Positions 7,214 to 15,025 of a stretch of 16,346 nt of DNA are shown piece after piece (the stretch's first letter is position 1; the number at the start of each line of letters is the position of its first letter). The notes beneath the pieces were generated by a model. The model ran no database searches. It was not told where the DNA came from and was given only the letters and a program-made list of their open reading frames with translations. The position numbers and the translations under genes were made by a program. The stretch comes from Anaerolineaceae bacterium UBA4781 (lineage in GTDB: Bacteria; Chloroflexota; Anaerolineae; Anaerolineales; Anaerolineaceae), in NCBI GenBank assembly GCA_002403105.1, contig DHHD01000007.1:1-16346 (forward strand), in the 5' to 3' direction.

Positions 7214-8458
7214 TTATTCCTGAATTTCACCACGTTTCACCCCGAAGATGCTCAGTAAAGCCCCTACCAGGAAAATTGGGCTGATGATCATCAGCAGGTT
7301 ATATCTCCCATCACTGAATTGGACGATGAATCCATACAGGATCGGTCCAAGAATGGCAGCCAGAGTGGAGAACAGGTAATACAAACCGGTATAGGTGCCA
7401 ATGCGGTTGGCGTCGGTCATATCTACAACCATTGGCAGAGAATTGATGTTAATGAGTGACCATGCAATACCCGTGATCATGAGAATGACACCAATGACCG
7501 GCACTTTTCCAAGCAGCGGCAGCGTGGTGAGCAGGGTGGTTAGAACGCTGGTTGGAAGGATGAACAAAGAAGCAATGCAAGCCGCCATTAGAATGATCCC
7601 GGTGATGATGGTCTTCTTTCGACCAACTGCGGCGCCAATGTAACCAGAAGGAAGAGAAAACAATACGAAGAGTGTCGATAACTGGCCTAACAGCCTTGCA
7701 GCATCCGATTCGCTGATCCCAAGGTAGTTCTTTCCATACAGTGTGAAAAAAGCTTCAATACCATTATAAGCAATGAACCAGAAGAAGATCGCCAGCAGGA
7801 TGCGCAAGGTATTGCGGTCTTTTTCTTTGAAGATACCCTTGACCGATTCGATCAAAGAAGGGGCTTTCTCTTTCGAATGCTCGAATTCTTTTGGTTCTTT
7901 AATGAAAATGAAGACGAGAATAGCTGCGATGGTAACCAGGATCGAGCCCAACCAAAATGGATAAGAAGGATTCATTTCATATAAAGTCGCTCCAAATAAG
8001 AAAGCGATGATCGCACCGATACCGCCCATGAAGTTGATAATGCCATTAGCCTGTGAACGATATTTGGATGGCGTGATATCAGGCATCAACGCCACAACCG
8101 GGGTGCGCCAGAGAGCCATGGCAAGCAACAGCAAGCTGGCTGCGAGGAAAAAGACGGAAAGGGATATGGTCGAGGGCAAGACATAGAAAGCCAATGCTGC
8201 GATCGGCGCACCGATCAGAATGAAAGGCATACGCCGCCCAATAGGGGTGCGCAAACGGTCAGACCAAGCGCCCACTGCGGGTTGGATGAATAGAGCTGCG
8301 ATATTATCGAGCGTCATGAAAATGCCAATGAATCCGGCGGTAAGTGCGAATTTGGATTCAAGGAAGATGGGAACGTAGGCATTGTAAACGCTCCAGATCA
8401 CACTGACCCCAAAGAAACCTAAACCGAGCAAAAATGTTTTTCCAACGTTGTATTTCAT
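7214..8458 (-). CDS. MFS transporter, SLC45/GPH-like sugar transporter type
   Basis: A 414-residue integral membrane protein with about 12 hydrophobic segments. The loop between helices 2 and 3 carries GAWSDRLRTPIGRRMPFILIG (from residue 63), the MFS motif-A variant (SDR-x-x-x-x-GRR-x-P) typical of glycoside and sucrose-type transporters. Sugar or glycoside uptake by cation symport is a family-level guess, and the substrate cannot be read. A central cytoplasmic loop (FIKEPKEFEHSKEKAPS) divides two six-helix halves. The ATG lies one base after the trmD stop, with AAAGGAA inside the trmD end as ribosome binding site, so it is co-transcribed and probably coupled with trmD. No functional link with tRNA methylation is evident. 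Confidence 0.88.
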   Translation of the reverse strand: MKYNVGKTFLLGLGFFGVSVIWSVYNAYVPIFLESKFALTAGFIGIFMTLDNIAALFIQPAVGAWSDRLRTPIGRRMPFILIGAPIAALAFYVLPSTISLSVFFLAASLLLLAMALWRTPVVALMPDITPSKYRSQANGIINFMGGIGAIIAFLFGATLYEMNPSYPFWLGSILVTIAAILVFIFIKEPKEFEHSKEKAPSLIESVKGIFKEKDRNTLRILLAIFFWFIAYNGIEAFFTLYGKNYLGISESDAARLLGQLSTLFVLFSLPSGYIGAAVGRKKTIITGIILMAACIASLFILPTSVLTTLLTTLPLLGKVPVIGVILMITGIAWSLININSLPMVVDMTDANRIGTYTGLYYLFSTLAAILGPILYGFIVQFSDGRYNLLMIISPIFLVGALLSIFGVKRGEIQE

Positions 8459-8459
8459 A

Positions 8460-9242
8460 TTATTCCTTTCTTTGTTTGATGATTTTTTTTATTGAATCAG
8501 ATCCTGGGATTTCTGATTCATACACCACTTGTTCGAGAACCTTGAGATCTGCATCTGTAAGATCGATTTTCAACAAAAGATCAGGTCTTTTTTGCAGTGT
8601 GTGCAGCAGCGATTGATTGCGCCGCCAGCGATTAATAACCGCATGATCACCTGATTGCAGAACTTCGGGAACTTTCCACCCTTGAAAAACGGGAGGTCGT
8701 GTGTATTGTGGATATTCCAACAAACCGGAACTGAATGAATCATCAGAAGCGCCATCCGGATCACCTAACGCACCGGGGACGAGGCGGGTTGTCGCTTCAA
8801 TGACAATGAGCGCTGGCAGTTCACCACCGCTCAGCACATAATCGCCGATGGATATTTCCTCTGTCACCAGGTGTTCACGAATGCGCTCATCAAAACCTTC
8901 GTATCTGCCGCAGATCAATGCCAGGCGGGGCAGCTTGCTGAAAGCCAGCGCTTTCTGTTGTGTGAAGGTTTCTCCCTGCGGCGTAAGCAGTACCAAAGGG
9001 CAGATGGGCGGAATATCTAAAATTTCCTGAACTGCGCTGAAAATGGGTTCTGGTTTCATCACCATTCCACCACCTCCTCCATAGGGAGTGTCATCGGTGG
9101 TATGGTGCTTATCGGTAGCCCAATCCCGGATATCGTGTAAATGTACTTCAAGGAGATCATTTTCTTTGGCACGTTTCAAGATGCTTGTTTCAAGATAAGC
9201 CGGGAAAACTTCAGGAAAAAGTGTAAAAACATCAAAATACAT
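8460..9242 (-). CDS. trmD: tRNA (guanine-N1)-methyltransferase TrmD
   Basis: TrmD methylates N1 of G37, next to the anticodon, in tRNAs reading CNN codons, using S-adenosylmethionine, and so prevents +1 frameshifting. The 260-residue protein shows all family blocks in order: FDVFTLFPE at the N-terminus, YGGGGGMVMKPEP (54-66), the SAM-binding knot residues CGRYEGFDER (111-120) and IGDYVLSGGELPA (132-144), and the DDSFSSGLLEYPQYTRP segment (167-183) with the catalytic Asp. The C-terminal tRNA-binding part ends VINRWRRNQSLLHTLQKRPDLL plus a short tail. No Shine-Dalgarno precedes the ATG, but a well-placed promoter predicts transcription starting at it. Elsewhere trmD usually sits with rpsP, rimM and rplS; none of these is here, and an MFS gene follows instead. 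Confidence 0.97.
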   Translation of the reverse strand: MYFDVFTLFPEVFPAYLETSILKRAKENDLLEVHLHDIRDWATDKHHTTDDTPYGGGGGMVMKPEPIFSAVQEILDIPPICPLVLLTPQGETFTQQKALAFSKLPRLALICGRYEGFDERIREHLVTEEISIGDYVLSGGELPALIVIEATTRLVPGALGDPDGASDDSFSSGLLEYPQYTRPPVFQGWKVPEVLQSGDHAVINRWRRNQSLLHTLQKRPDLLLKIDLTDADLKVLEQVVYESEIPGSDSIKKIIKQRKE

Positions 9243-9248
9243 GGTTTC

Positions 9249-9277
9249 ATTCTAGCTTTAACTTAAATGATTTGCAA
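9249..9277 (-). promoter_or_regulatory. putative promoter of trmD-MFS unit (leaderless)
   Basis: On the minus strand TTGCAA (9277-9272) and TAGAAT (9254-9249) are separated by 17 bases. The seventh base after the -10 box is the A of the trmD ATG (9242), so the mRNA is predicted to start at or next to the start codon. This agrees with the missing ribosome binding site. Confidence 0.55.
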
Positions 9278-9317
9278 GAAAACCTGCTCATATATTGAAT
9301 ATTACCTTTTCCCTTTC

Positions 9318-9347
9318 TTGACGCCTTTTTTAACATGATGATAAGAT
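9318..9347 (+). promoter_or_regulatory. putative promoter of the TPR gene pair
   Basis: TTGACG (9318-9323) and TAAGAT (9342-9347) are separated by 18 bases, with the predicted start near 9354. It is divergent from the trmD promoter about 40 bases away. The leader to the preferred ATG at 9381 would be about 27 bases and contain the AGGAAG ribosome binding site. Confidence 0.5.
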
Positions 9348-9380
9348 TGCCGTATGTATATAAAAGGAAGAAATTGGAAT

Positions 9381-10676
9381 ATGCGGCGAAAAAACCGCCG
9401 TTCGAACCCATTAAGAATTCTCATTTTGATTGTTATCATCGGTTTGCTGGTGTATGTCGATCGGAAAGTAGAACCGTTCTCTCCATATATTTTCCTCCCT
9501 TCACCCACCCCTACCATTTCTGCAGAAACCTTTATCGCTGAGGCTCAAGGGTACGCGGTAGAAGGAAAATACACGCAAGCATTGCAAGCATACGATAAAG
9601 CGATCAAAGCTGATCCGCAGAATTCCTCCAACTATATTGCTTCGGCCATGATCAATTTATATCGGGGAGATTATGAAGCTTCTCTGGACGATGCCAGTAA
9701 TGCGCTGCTGCTCAACTCTGAAAATAGCCAGGCTTATGCGATTAAAGGGATTTCCCTCGGATTACTGGGAGATTTTCTGGATTCAGAATCCAATTTGCAG
9801 AAAGCTACTGAATATGATGCCTCTAATTATTTTGCGTATGCATATGATGCTATCGTGAAAGCTCAGAAGATCCTGGGTGGATCTGATGCACAGGGTGATT
9901 TGGATGCGGCGATCGAAGCCTCGCGAAAAGCGGAAGCGATCTCGCCCACGGCATTGGAAACACATTGGGCAAGAGGGGCAGTGCTGGAAATTACTGCCAA
10001 CTATGAAGATGCGATCACAGAGTATGAAGCAGCCATTGCTGCCAATTCCAATGTGGCTGAGATACACATTTCACTTGGTCGGACGTACGCTAGTTTGCTT
10101 GAGTACACCATGGCGGTGGAAGAATATACCAAAGCCAATGCGCTCAATCCTACCGATCCCATCCCTGATGTGTTGATCGGGCGGACATATTCCCGTACCG
10201 GTGAATACAGCAAAGCCATCCAATATTTTCAGCAGGCTATTTCTGATGACGCAGAAAACCCCTATTACTGGGGTTATCTGGGGCAAGCCTATTATAAGAA
10301 CTACCAGTTTGGTGATGCGATTCTTTCCCTTCAATTGGCAATTCAAGGCGGGGTTACTTCAAATAATATGCTGGTAGAAGGATTGCCATTATCTTATGAT
10401 GTGGTTGATTTCTATTATGTCTATGGAATGTCATTAATGGAACTCGGCTATTGCGACGAAGCTGTACCAATCGCCCAGGCGATTATTCAGAGCATGCAGG
10501 ATGATGAAACGGCTGTTTATAATGCAGAATACACTCTTGAGCGCTGTTACGAAAAAATGAATAATCAGCAGTTGCTCAAACTGCCAACCGCTACCATGAT
10601 TCCAACCTGGACGCCGCAACCCACGGTAACTCCCACTCCATTACCGTATCAGGTTCCAACCAGCACGGGAGATTGA
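9381..10676 (+). CDS. membrane-anchored TPR protein with Pro/Thr-rich tail (TPR paralogue 1)
   Basis: A 431-residue protein with a basic N-terminus (MRRKNRRSNPLR), one membrane helix (12-26), a short Pro/Thr stalk (PSPTPT, 40-45), and then about seven TPR-like helix pairs (49-325) with the usual A/G spacing and Pro between repeats. It therefore probably displays a TPR scaffold outside the membrane for protein contacts. The C-terminus is a Pro/Thr-rich unstructured tail (402-431). EGLPL (333-337) and the only two cysteines, Cys358 (GYCDEA) and Cys389 (LERC), are shared with the next gene. Start choice: ATG 9381 has AGGAAG ten bases upstream. ATG 9354 in the same frame would add nine residues and lies on the predicted transcription start, so it is possible as a leaderless start. 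Partner and process are unknown. Confidence 0.82.
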   Translation: MRRKNRRSNPLRILILIVIIGLLVYVDRKVEPFSPYIFLPSPTPTISAETFIAEAQGYAVEGKYTQALQAYDKAIKADPQNSSNYIASAMINLYRGDYEASLDDASNALLLNSENSQAYAIKGISLGLLGDFLDSESNLQKATEYDASNYFAYAYDAIVKAQKILGGSDAQGDLDAAIEASRKAEAISPTALETHWARGAVLEITANYEDAITEYEAAIAANSNVAEIHISLGRTYASLLEYTMAVEEYTKANALNPTDPIPDVLIGRTYSRTGEYSKAIQYFQQAISDDAENPYYWGYLGQAYYKNYQFGDAILSLQLAIQGGVTSNNMLVEGLPLSYDVVDFYYVYGMSLMELGYCDEAVPIAQAIIQSMQDDETAVYNAEYTLERCYEKMNNQQLLKLPTATMIPTWTPQPTVTPTPLPYQVPTSTGD

Positions 10677-10677
10677 A

Positions 10678-12000
10678 ATGAATTTACCACACAGGGATTC
10701 TTTGTTTCAAAAGAAGAAACATAAAGCGAGTCCTTACGTGATCGTATTATTGATCGCGATGATCATCTATATGCTTTTGATCATGCGCGACCAGGAGCAA
10801 GGGCGTATTACGCCTTTATTTATGGCAACACCTACTGCAACTCGAACTGTGAATTCTTTTGTAGAAGAAGCGGAAGTCCATTTTGTAGCAGGTGACCTGG
10901 CAAAAGCTCTCGAAGCCTTTCAAAGTGCAGCCACTGTAGATCCCAATAATGTTGATCTATGGGTTGAACTGGCTCGAGTTCAGGTGTACTCTTCCACATT
11001 GTTAATTTCCAGTGAAGATAAATATAACCGTTTGAATGAAGCTTTAGAATCAGCCAACCGGGCTTTGGAAATTGAAGCTGAGAACAGCACCGCGCATGCT
11101 GTAAAAGCTTTTGCACTAGATTGGCTGGCAAGCTCAGCGATGGTAGGGGACCAATCTGATCAGCTTCTAACGCAAGCCGAGCAGGAAGCAGTATCTGCAT
11201 TGACACTGGATGGAAACAACACACTGGCATTGGCTTATTATGCTGAAATTCTGACTGATCAGATGAAATGGACGCAGGCCGAACAATATATCGATCAAGC
11301 GCTGGAACAAGATGATTCATTGATGGATGTTCATCGCATCAGCGGCTATTTGCAGGAATCTATTGGAAATTACAGTGCAGCTATCACGGAATATAAGGAA
11401 GCATCCGAGATCAATCCGAATCTTACTTTTCTATATATGTCCATCGGAGTGAACTACCGTGAATTAACACAATATGATTATGCGTTGGATTATTTTGCTA
11501 TGGCAGCTAATATTAATGAACAGTTGGGCGTGGATGACCCGATCCCTTATCAATCTATCGCGAAAACCTATGTGCAGCAGGGGTACCCCTTATCCGCCAG
11601 TTTAAATGCGCGCAAAGCTGTACAGCTTAAACCTGATGATGCATATGCTTATGCTTTTCTTGGCGACATATACCATAAAGCCCGCAACTATGAAAGCGAG
11701 ATTCTGGCATTCCAGTGCGGGTTGGAGGGCTGCACGGCTGAAGAAAGCTGTGAAGTACGCCAATGTGATTCGGAAACAGACACGATGGTAGCCATTGAAG
11801 GCTTACCTCTTACGGTGGATACGAAAGATTATTACGCGGAGTATGGCGCTGTGCTGGCTGCTTTACACCGTGAAACCAATGGATATTGTGATAAAGCGAT
11901 GGAAATCCTGGAAATGGTGCGAAATGCATTTTCTAGTGACACGATCATCATGGGGGTAGTTGAGGAATCAGAAGGAATCTGTGAATCATACGGCTATTAA
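10678..12000 (+). CDS. membrane-anchored TPR protein with Cys-rich insert (TPR paralogue 2)
   Basis: A 440-residue paralogue of the preceding protein with the same layout: a basic cytoplasmic start (MNLPHRDSLFQKKKHK), one membrane helix (19-36), a Thr/Pro stalk (ATPTATRT, 50-57), TPR repeats (60-345), EGLPL (374-378) and the GYCDKA / GIC cysteine pair (Cys404, Cys435). It differs by lacking the Pro/Thr tail and by an insert with four cysteines (347, 352, 358, 363) just before EGLPL. The ATG begins two bases after the upstream stop, with GGGAGAT (10666-10672) as ribosome binding site, so the two are co-expressed and may work together. The extracellular cysteines suggest disulfides or metal binding. 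Function unknown. No convincing terminator follows; only an AT-rich weak hairpin is visible near 12008-12025. Confidence 0.83.
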   Translation: MNLPHRDSLFQKKKHKASPYVIVLLIAMIIYMLLIMRDQEQGRITPLFMATPTATRTVNSFVEEAEVHFVAGDLAKALEAFQSAATVDPNNVDLWVELARVQVYSSTLLISSEDKYNRLNEALESANRALEIEAENSTAHAVKAFALDWLASSAMVGDQSDQLLTQAEQEAVSALTLDGNNTLALAYYAEILTDQMKWTQAEQYIDQALEQDDSLMDVHRISGYLQESIGNYSAAITEYKEASEINPNLTFLYMSIGVNYRELTQYDYALDYFAMAANINEQLGVDDPIPYQSIAKTYVQQGYPLSASLNARKAVQLKPDDAYAYAFLGDIYHKARNYESEILAFQCGLEGCTAEESCEVRQCDSETDTMVAIEGLPLTVDTKDYYAEYGAVLAALHRETNGYCDKAMEILEMVRNAFSSDTIIMGVVEESEGICESYGY

Positions 12001-12033
12001 GTATTAAAAAAATATTAATTTTTGCTTTTTACC

Positions 12034-12062
12034 TTGACTTGAACTTGAAAGATGGTTAAGAT
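12034..12062 (+). promoter_or_regulatory. groESL promoter
   Basis: TTGACT (12034-12039) and TAAGAT (12057-12062) have an ideal 17-base spacer. The predicted start near 12069 lies at the left edge of the CIRCE operator, so bound HrcA would block initiation or escape. Confidence 0.8.
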
Positions 12063-12067
12063 TGAAT

Positions 12068-12094
12068 TTAGCACTCGAATAAAATGAGTGCTAA
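12068..12094 (+). promoter_or_regulatory. CIRCE operator (HrcA binding site)
   Basis: TTAGCACTC (12068-12076), a nine-base spacer and GAGTGCTAA (12086-12094) make a perfect CIRCE element. HrcA binds it in unstressed cells and is inactivated when GroEL is occupied by unfolded protein, inducing groESL on heat shock. The hrcA gene is not in the window. Confidence 0.97.
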
Positions 12095-12129
12095 AATAAT
12101 GACTTGAAAAAACTTTAGGAGGATCTTAT

Positions 12130-12426
12130 ATGGCACTCAATATCAAACCCCTCGGAAGCCGATTGGTAGTAGAACCGATCGAACGGGAAGATGTAACTGC
12201 CTCAGGCATCGTACTGCCTGAAACCGCAAAAGAAAAACCCCAAAAAGGGACAGTTCTTTCCATCGGTCCTGGTGATCGTGATGAAAAGGGCGAACGCATT
12301 CAGATGGATGTCAAAGAAGGCGACACAATCTTGTTTGCAAAGTACTCAGGTACCGAAATCAAGATCGATGACAAGAAGCTCTTGATCTTAAAAGAGAGCG
12401 ACGTCCTGGCAATCGTTAAAGAATAA
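12130..12426 (+). CDS. groES: co-chaperonin GroES
   Basis: The 98-residue subunit of the heptameric lid that caps GroEL and closes the folding chamber in the cytoplasm. The start NIKPLGSRLVVEP is typical. The mobile loop spans about 17-34 with the GroEL-binding tripeptide IVL at 27-29. The roof and core strands follow (KGTVLSIGPGDRDEKGE, GDTILFAKYSGTEIK), and the end DVLAIV is canonical. Length is normal for the family. A strong AGGAGG (12117-12122) precedes the ATG. It is the first gene of the CIRCE-controlled operon, 30 bases ahead of groEL. Confidence 0.98.
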   Translation: MALNIKPLGSRLVVEPIEREDVTASGIVLPETAKEKPQKGTVLSIGPGDRDEKGERIQMDVKEGDTILFAKYSGTEIKIDDKKLLILKESDVLAIVKE

Positions 12427-12456
12427 TCTAATTAATCTCGAAAGAAGGAGATACTT

Positions 12457-14091
12457 ATGGCAGCAAAACAACTGGTATTTGGAGAAGAAGCACGCAAGCG
12501 ACTGCATAACGGAATTGATATTGTAGCTGAAGCAGTTGCCACCACTCTTGGTCCCAAGGGACGCAATGTGGCGTTAGATCGCAAGTTCGGTTCCCCAACC
12601 ATTACACATGATGGCGTGACCGTAGCAAAAGAAATCGAATTGGAAGATCCATTTGAAAATATGGGTGCCCAATTATTGAAAGAAGCAGCAACCAAGACAA
12701 ATGACATTGCTGGTGATGGAACGACAACCTCAACCGTTCTGGCACATGCCATGGTTACCGAAGGTCTGAAAACACTGGCCGCCGGAGCAAACCCGATGCT
12801 ATTGAAACACGGTATCGAAGCTGCTTCCAAGAAAGTTGCTGATGCGATCAAAGCACAGGCAATTGATATTTCCACCAAAGAAGAAATTGCCAATGTTGCC
12901 ACGATCTCTGCGCAAGATCGCCAGATCGGCGACCTGATCGCCGATGTTATGGATAAGGTCGGCAAAGATGGTGTGATCACTGTTGAAGAATCAAAGGGTC
13001 TGGAATTCGAACAGGAATATGTTGAAGGTATGCAGTTTGATCGTGGTTATATTTCTGCATATTTCGTAACTGATACAGAGCACATGGAATCTGTTATCGA
13101 GAATCCTTATATTCTTATCTACGATAAGAAAATTTCTGCAGCTCAAGATATGCTTCCATTGCTCGAGAAGATGGTGCAGGTTGGCAAACGAGACCTGGTC
13201 ATCATTGCTGAAGATATTGATGGTGAAGCGCTTGCAACCCTCGTGTTGAATAAGTTGCGTGGCACCCTGAATGCTATCGCTGTCAAAGCCCCTGGTTTTG
13301 GTGATCGCCGAAAAGCTATGCTGCAAGATATCGCTGTCTTGACTGGCGCAACTGTTATTTCTGAAGAGACCGGCCGTAAATTAGATACTACAACGGTTCA
13401 GGATCTGGGTACTGCTGAAAAAGTTCAATCTGACAAAGACAACACTACCATTATCGGTGGTAAGGGTGATTCCAAAGAGATCAAGGGACGCATCGATCAG
13501 ATCCGCGTTGAGATCGACAAAACCACCAGTGATTATGATCGTGAAAAATTGCAAGAACGCCTGGCAAAACTCTCCGGTGGTGTTGCCATCATTCGTGTTG
13601 GTGCAGCTACTGAAACAGAGTTGAAAGAAAAGAAACATCGTGTTGAAGATGCTCTCTCTGCCACACGTGCCGCAGTTGAGGAAGGTATTGTTCCTGGTGG
13701 TGGTGTAGCTCTGCTGAACGCAGTAAATGCACTGTCTGACCTGAAGATGGGTAATGAAGATGAACAAACCGGCGTGAATATTGTCCGTAAAGCGCTCGTT
13801 GTTCCAATGAAGCGTATTTCGGAAAATGCTGGTTTTGATGGGCCCGTTGTGGTTGAAAATGTTCATCAGGCTCAGGAAAAAGAAAAAAGCAAGAACGTCG
13901 GCTTCGACATTCTTTCTGAAAAATATGTTGATATGGTTAAAGCTGGCGTGATCGATCCTGCCAAAGTGACCCGCGGTGCATTGGAAAATGCAACCTCCAT
14001 CGCAGCCATGATCCTCACTACCGAGGCTCTCATTACTGATATTCCTGAAAAGGAAAAACCGATGGCGCAGCCACCAATGCCTGAATACTAA
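12457..14091 (+). CDS. groEL: chaperonin GroEL
   Basis: The 544-residue chaperonin that forms the double-ring ATP-driven folding chamber with GroES. Equatorial-domain motifs are intact: TLGPKGRNV (30-38), the ATP-site GDGTTT with catalytic Asp87, and GGGVALL near 420. The apical domain includes the EGMQFDRGYISAYFVTD region, and the intermediate hinge VEEGIVPGGG is present. The C-terminus ends with a short Pro/Met tail (KEKPMAQPPMPEY) instead of the GGM repeats of many GroELs; those repeats are not strictly essential in E. coli. An AGAAGGAG ribosome binding site precedes the ATG. It is the second gene of the CIRCE operon, closed by the terminator at 14096. Confidence 0.98.
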   Translation: MAAKQLVFGEEARKRLHNGIDIVAEAVATTLGPKGRNVALDRKFGSPTITHDGVTVAKEIELEDPFENMGAQLLKEAATKTNDIAGDGTTTSTVLAHAMVTEGLKTLAAGANPMLLKHGIEAASKKVADAIKAQAIDISTKEEIANVATISAQDRQIGDLIADVMDKVGKDGVITVEESKGLEFEQEYVEGMQFDRGYISAYFVTDTEHMESVIENPYILIYDKKISAAQDMLPLLEKMVQVGKRDLVIIAEDIDGEALATLVLNKLRGTLNAIAVKAPGFGDRRKAMLQDIAVLTGATVISEETGRKLDTTTVQDLGTAEKVQSDKDNTTIIGGKGDSKEIKGRIDQIRVEIDKTTSDYDREKLQERLAKLSGGVAIIRVGAATETELKEKKHRVEDALSATRAAVEEGIVPGGGVALLNAVNALSDLKMGNEDEQTGVNIVRKALVVPMKRISENAGFDGPVVVENVHQAQEKEKSKNVGFDILSEKYVDMVKAGVIDPAKVTRGALENATSIAAMILTTEALITDIPEKEKPMAQPPMPEY

Positions 14092-14095
14092 AAAG

Positions 14096-14129
14096 AACAG
14101 CCGTAGGGTTAAAATCCTACGGCTGTTTT
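14096..14129 (+). terminator. intrinsic terminator of groESL
   Basis: AACAGCCGTAGG (14096-14107) and CCTACGGCTGTT (14116-14127) form a perfect 12-bp stem with an eight-base loop, starting five bases after the groEL stop and followed by TTATTT. It should isolate the PpiC gene from heat-shock transcription. Confidence 0.92.
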
Positions 14130-14138
14130 ATTTCCGTT

Positions 14139-14144
14139 TATAAT
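14139..14144 (+). promoter_or_regulatory. -10 box of the PpiC lipoprotein gene
   Basis: A perfect TATAAT lies ten bases before the ATG at 14155. Transcription would begin at about 14151-14155, giving a leader of zero to four bases. No reasonable -35 is visible; the expected position falls inside the groESL terminator stem (CCTACG). Confidence 0.5.
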
Positions 14145-14154
14145 CATCTTTGCT

Positions 14155-15024
14155 ATGAAAAAATACATTTTTTCTCTTCTCATTTTGAGCTTGATCATCC
14201 TTTTGATTTCTGCTTGCACACAAAAAGAACAAGAACAGCAAGCTGCAACAGTTGCTGCGGCTACCCCCACCGAAGAACCAATGGCGGTGCGGGTTAATGG
14301 AACCGGGATCACAATTGTGGAATTTCAAAACGAACAACTGCGTTTGAAAGATGCTCAGATAACACTCGCAAAAGAATTGAGCGAAGAAGAACAGGTTGAC
14401 CTGATCCTCTCTGAACTGGTAGGGCAGGTATTATTGGCTCAAGCTGCGAATAATGAAGGTTATTTTGTAGACGAAGCTGCCTTGCAGACCCGTATTGACG
14501 AATTGATCGCCGAAGTGGGTGGGGCGGAACAATTTATGACCTGGCTGCAGGCGAATCATTATGACGAAACGGGTTTTCGACAAACCCTGAGCAGGCAAAT
14601 GGCAGCCGCTTGGATGCGCGACAAGATCACCAGCGCTGTTCCGACCACCACCGAGCAAATCCATGCCCGCCAGATACTGGTAAGCGATCGCGCAACAGCC
14701 GACTCTCTCTATCAACAGTTACAAGCCGGTACAGATTTCGCCACGCTGGCGGAAAATTATGATTCGCTCACCGGCGGTGACCTGGGATGGTTCCCGCGCG
14801 GTTACCTGTATGTACAGGCGGTGGAAGATGCAGCTTTTAGTTTAAGCGCCGGTCAATACAGCACGGTCATCGAAACCGATTATGGTTTTCATATCATTCA
14901 GGTTATTGAACGCAGTGAGAGTCAACCGCTCAGCGCAGAAGCATTGCATGTTCTGCAGGAACAAGCTGTGCAGGATTGGATCGATGCGCATTGGGCATCT
15001 TCAACCATTGAAGTGCTTGTTTAA
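14155..15024 (+). CDS. peptidyl-prolyl cis-trans isomerase lipoprotein (SurA/PrsA-like, PpiC domain)
   Basis: A 289-residue extracytoplasmic folding factor. The signal peptide MKKYIFSLL has lipobox ISAC, with lipidated Cys21. A short Gln/Ala/Thr linker leads to a SurA/PrsA-type N-terminal chaperone segment (about 44-160; VRVNGTGITIVEF, then helices). The parvulin rotamase domain (169-253) opens with IHARQILVSDRATADSLYQQL and contains GGDLGWFPRG (207-216), AFSLSAGQYSTVIETDYGFHIIQV and the conserved GFH near the end. It should speed proline isomerisation of secreted proteins at the outer face of the membrane. No Shine-Dalgarno precedes the ATG; the TATAAT box ten bases upstream points to leaderless translation. 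The stop lies one base from the stop of the convergent DUF711 gene. Confidence 0.92.
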   Translation: MKKYIFSLLILSLIILLISACTQKEQEQQAATVAAATPTEEPMAVRVNGTGITIVEFQNEQLRLKDAQITLAKELSEEEQVDLILSELVGQVLLAQAANNEGYFVDEAALQTRIDELIAEVGGAEQFMTWLQANHYDETGFRQTLSRQMAAAWMRDKITSAVPTTTEQIHARQILVSDRATADSLYQQLQAGTDFATLAENYDSLTGGDLGWFPRGYLYVQAVEDAAFSLSAGQYSTVIETDYGFHIIQVIERSESQPLSAEALHVLQEQAVQDWIDAHWASSTIEVLV

Positions 15025-15025
15025 C

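Noticed and set aside
12001..12030. AT-rich hairpin after TPR paralogue 2 as a terminator
   Set aside because: The only stem is six A-T pairs with no G-C pair; too weak to call.
13381..13866. Minus-strand open frame of 161 codons inside groEL
   Set aside because: It is a shadow of groEL codon bias: rich in Asn, Thr and Phe, with no start signal.
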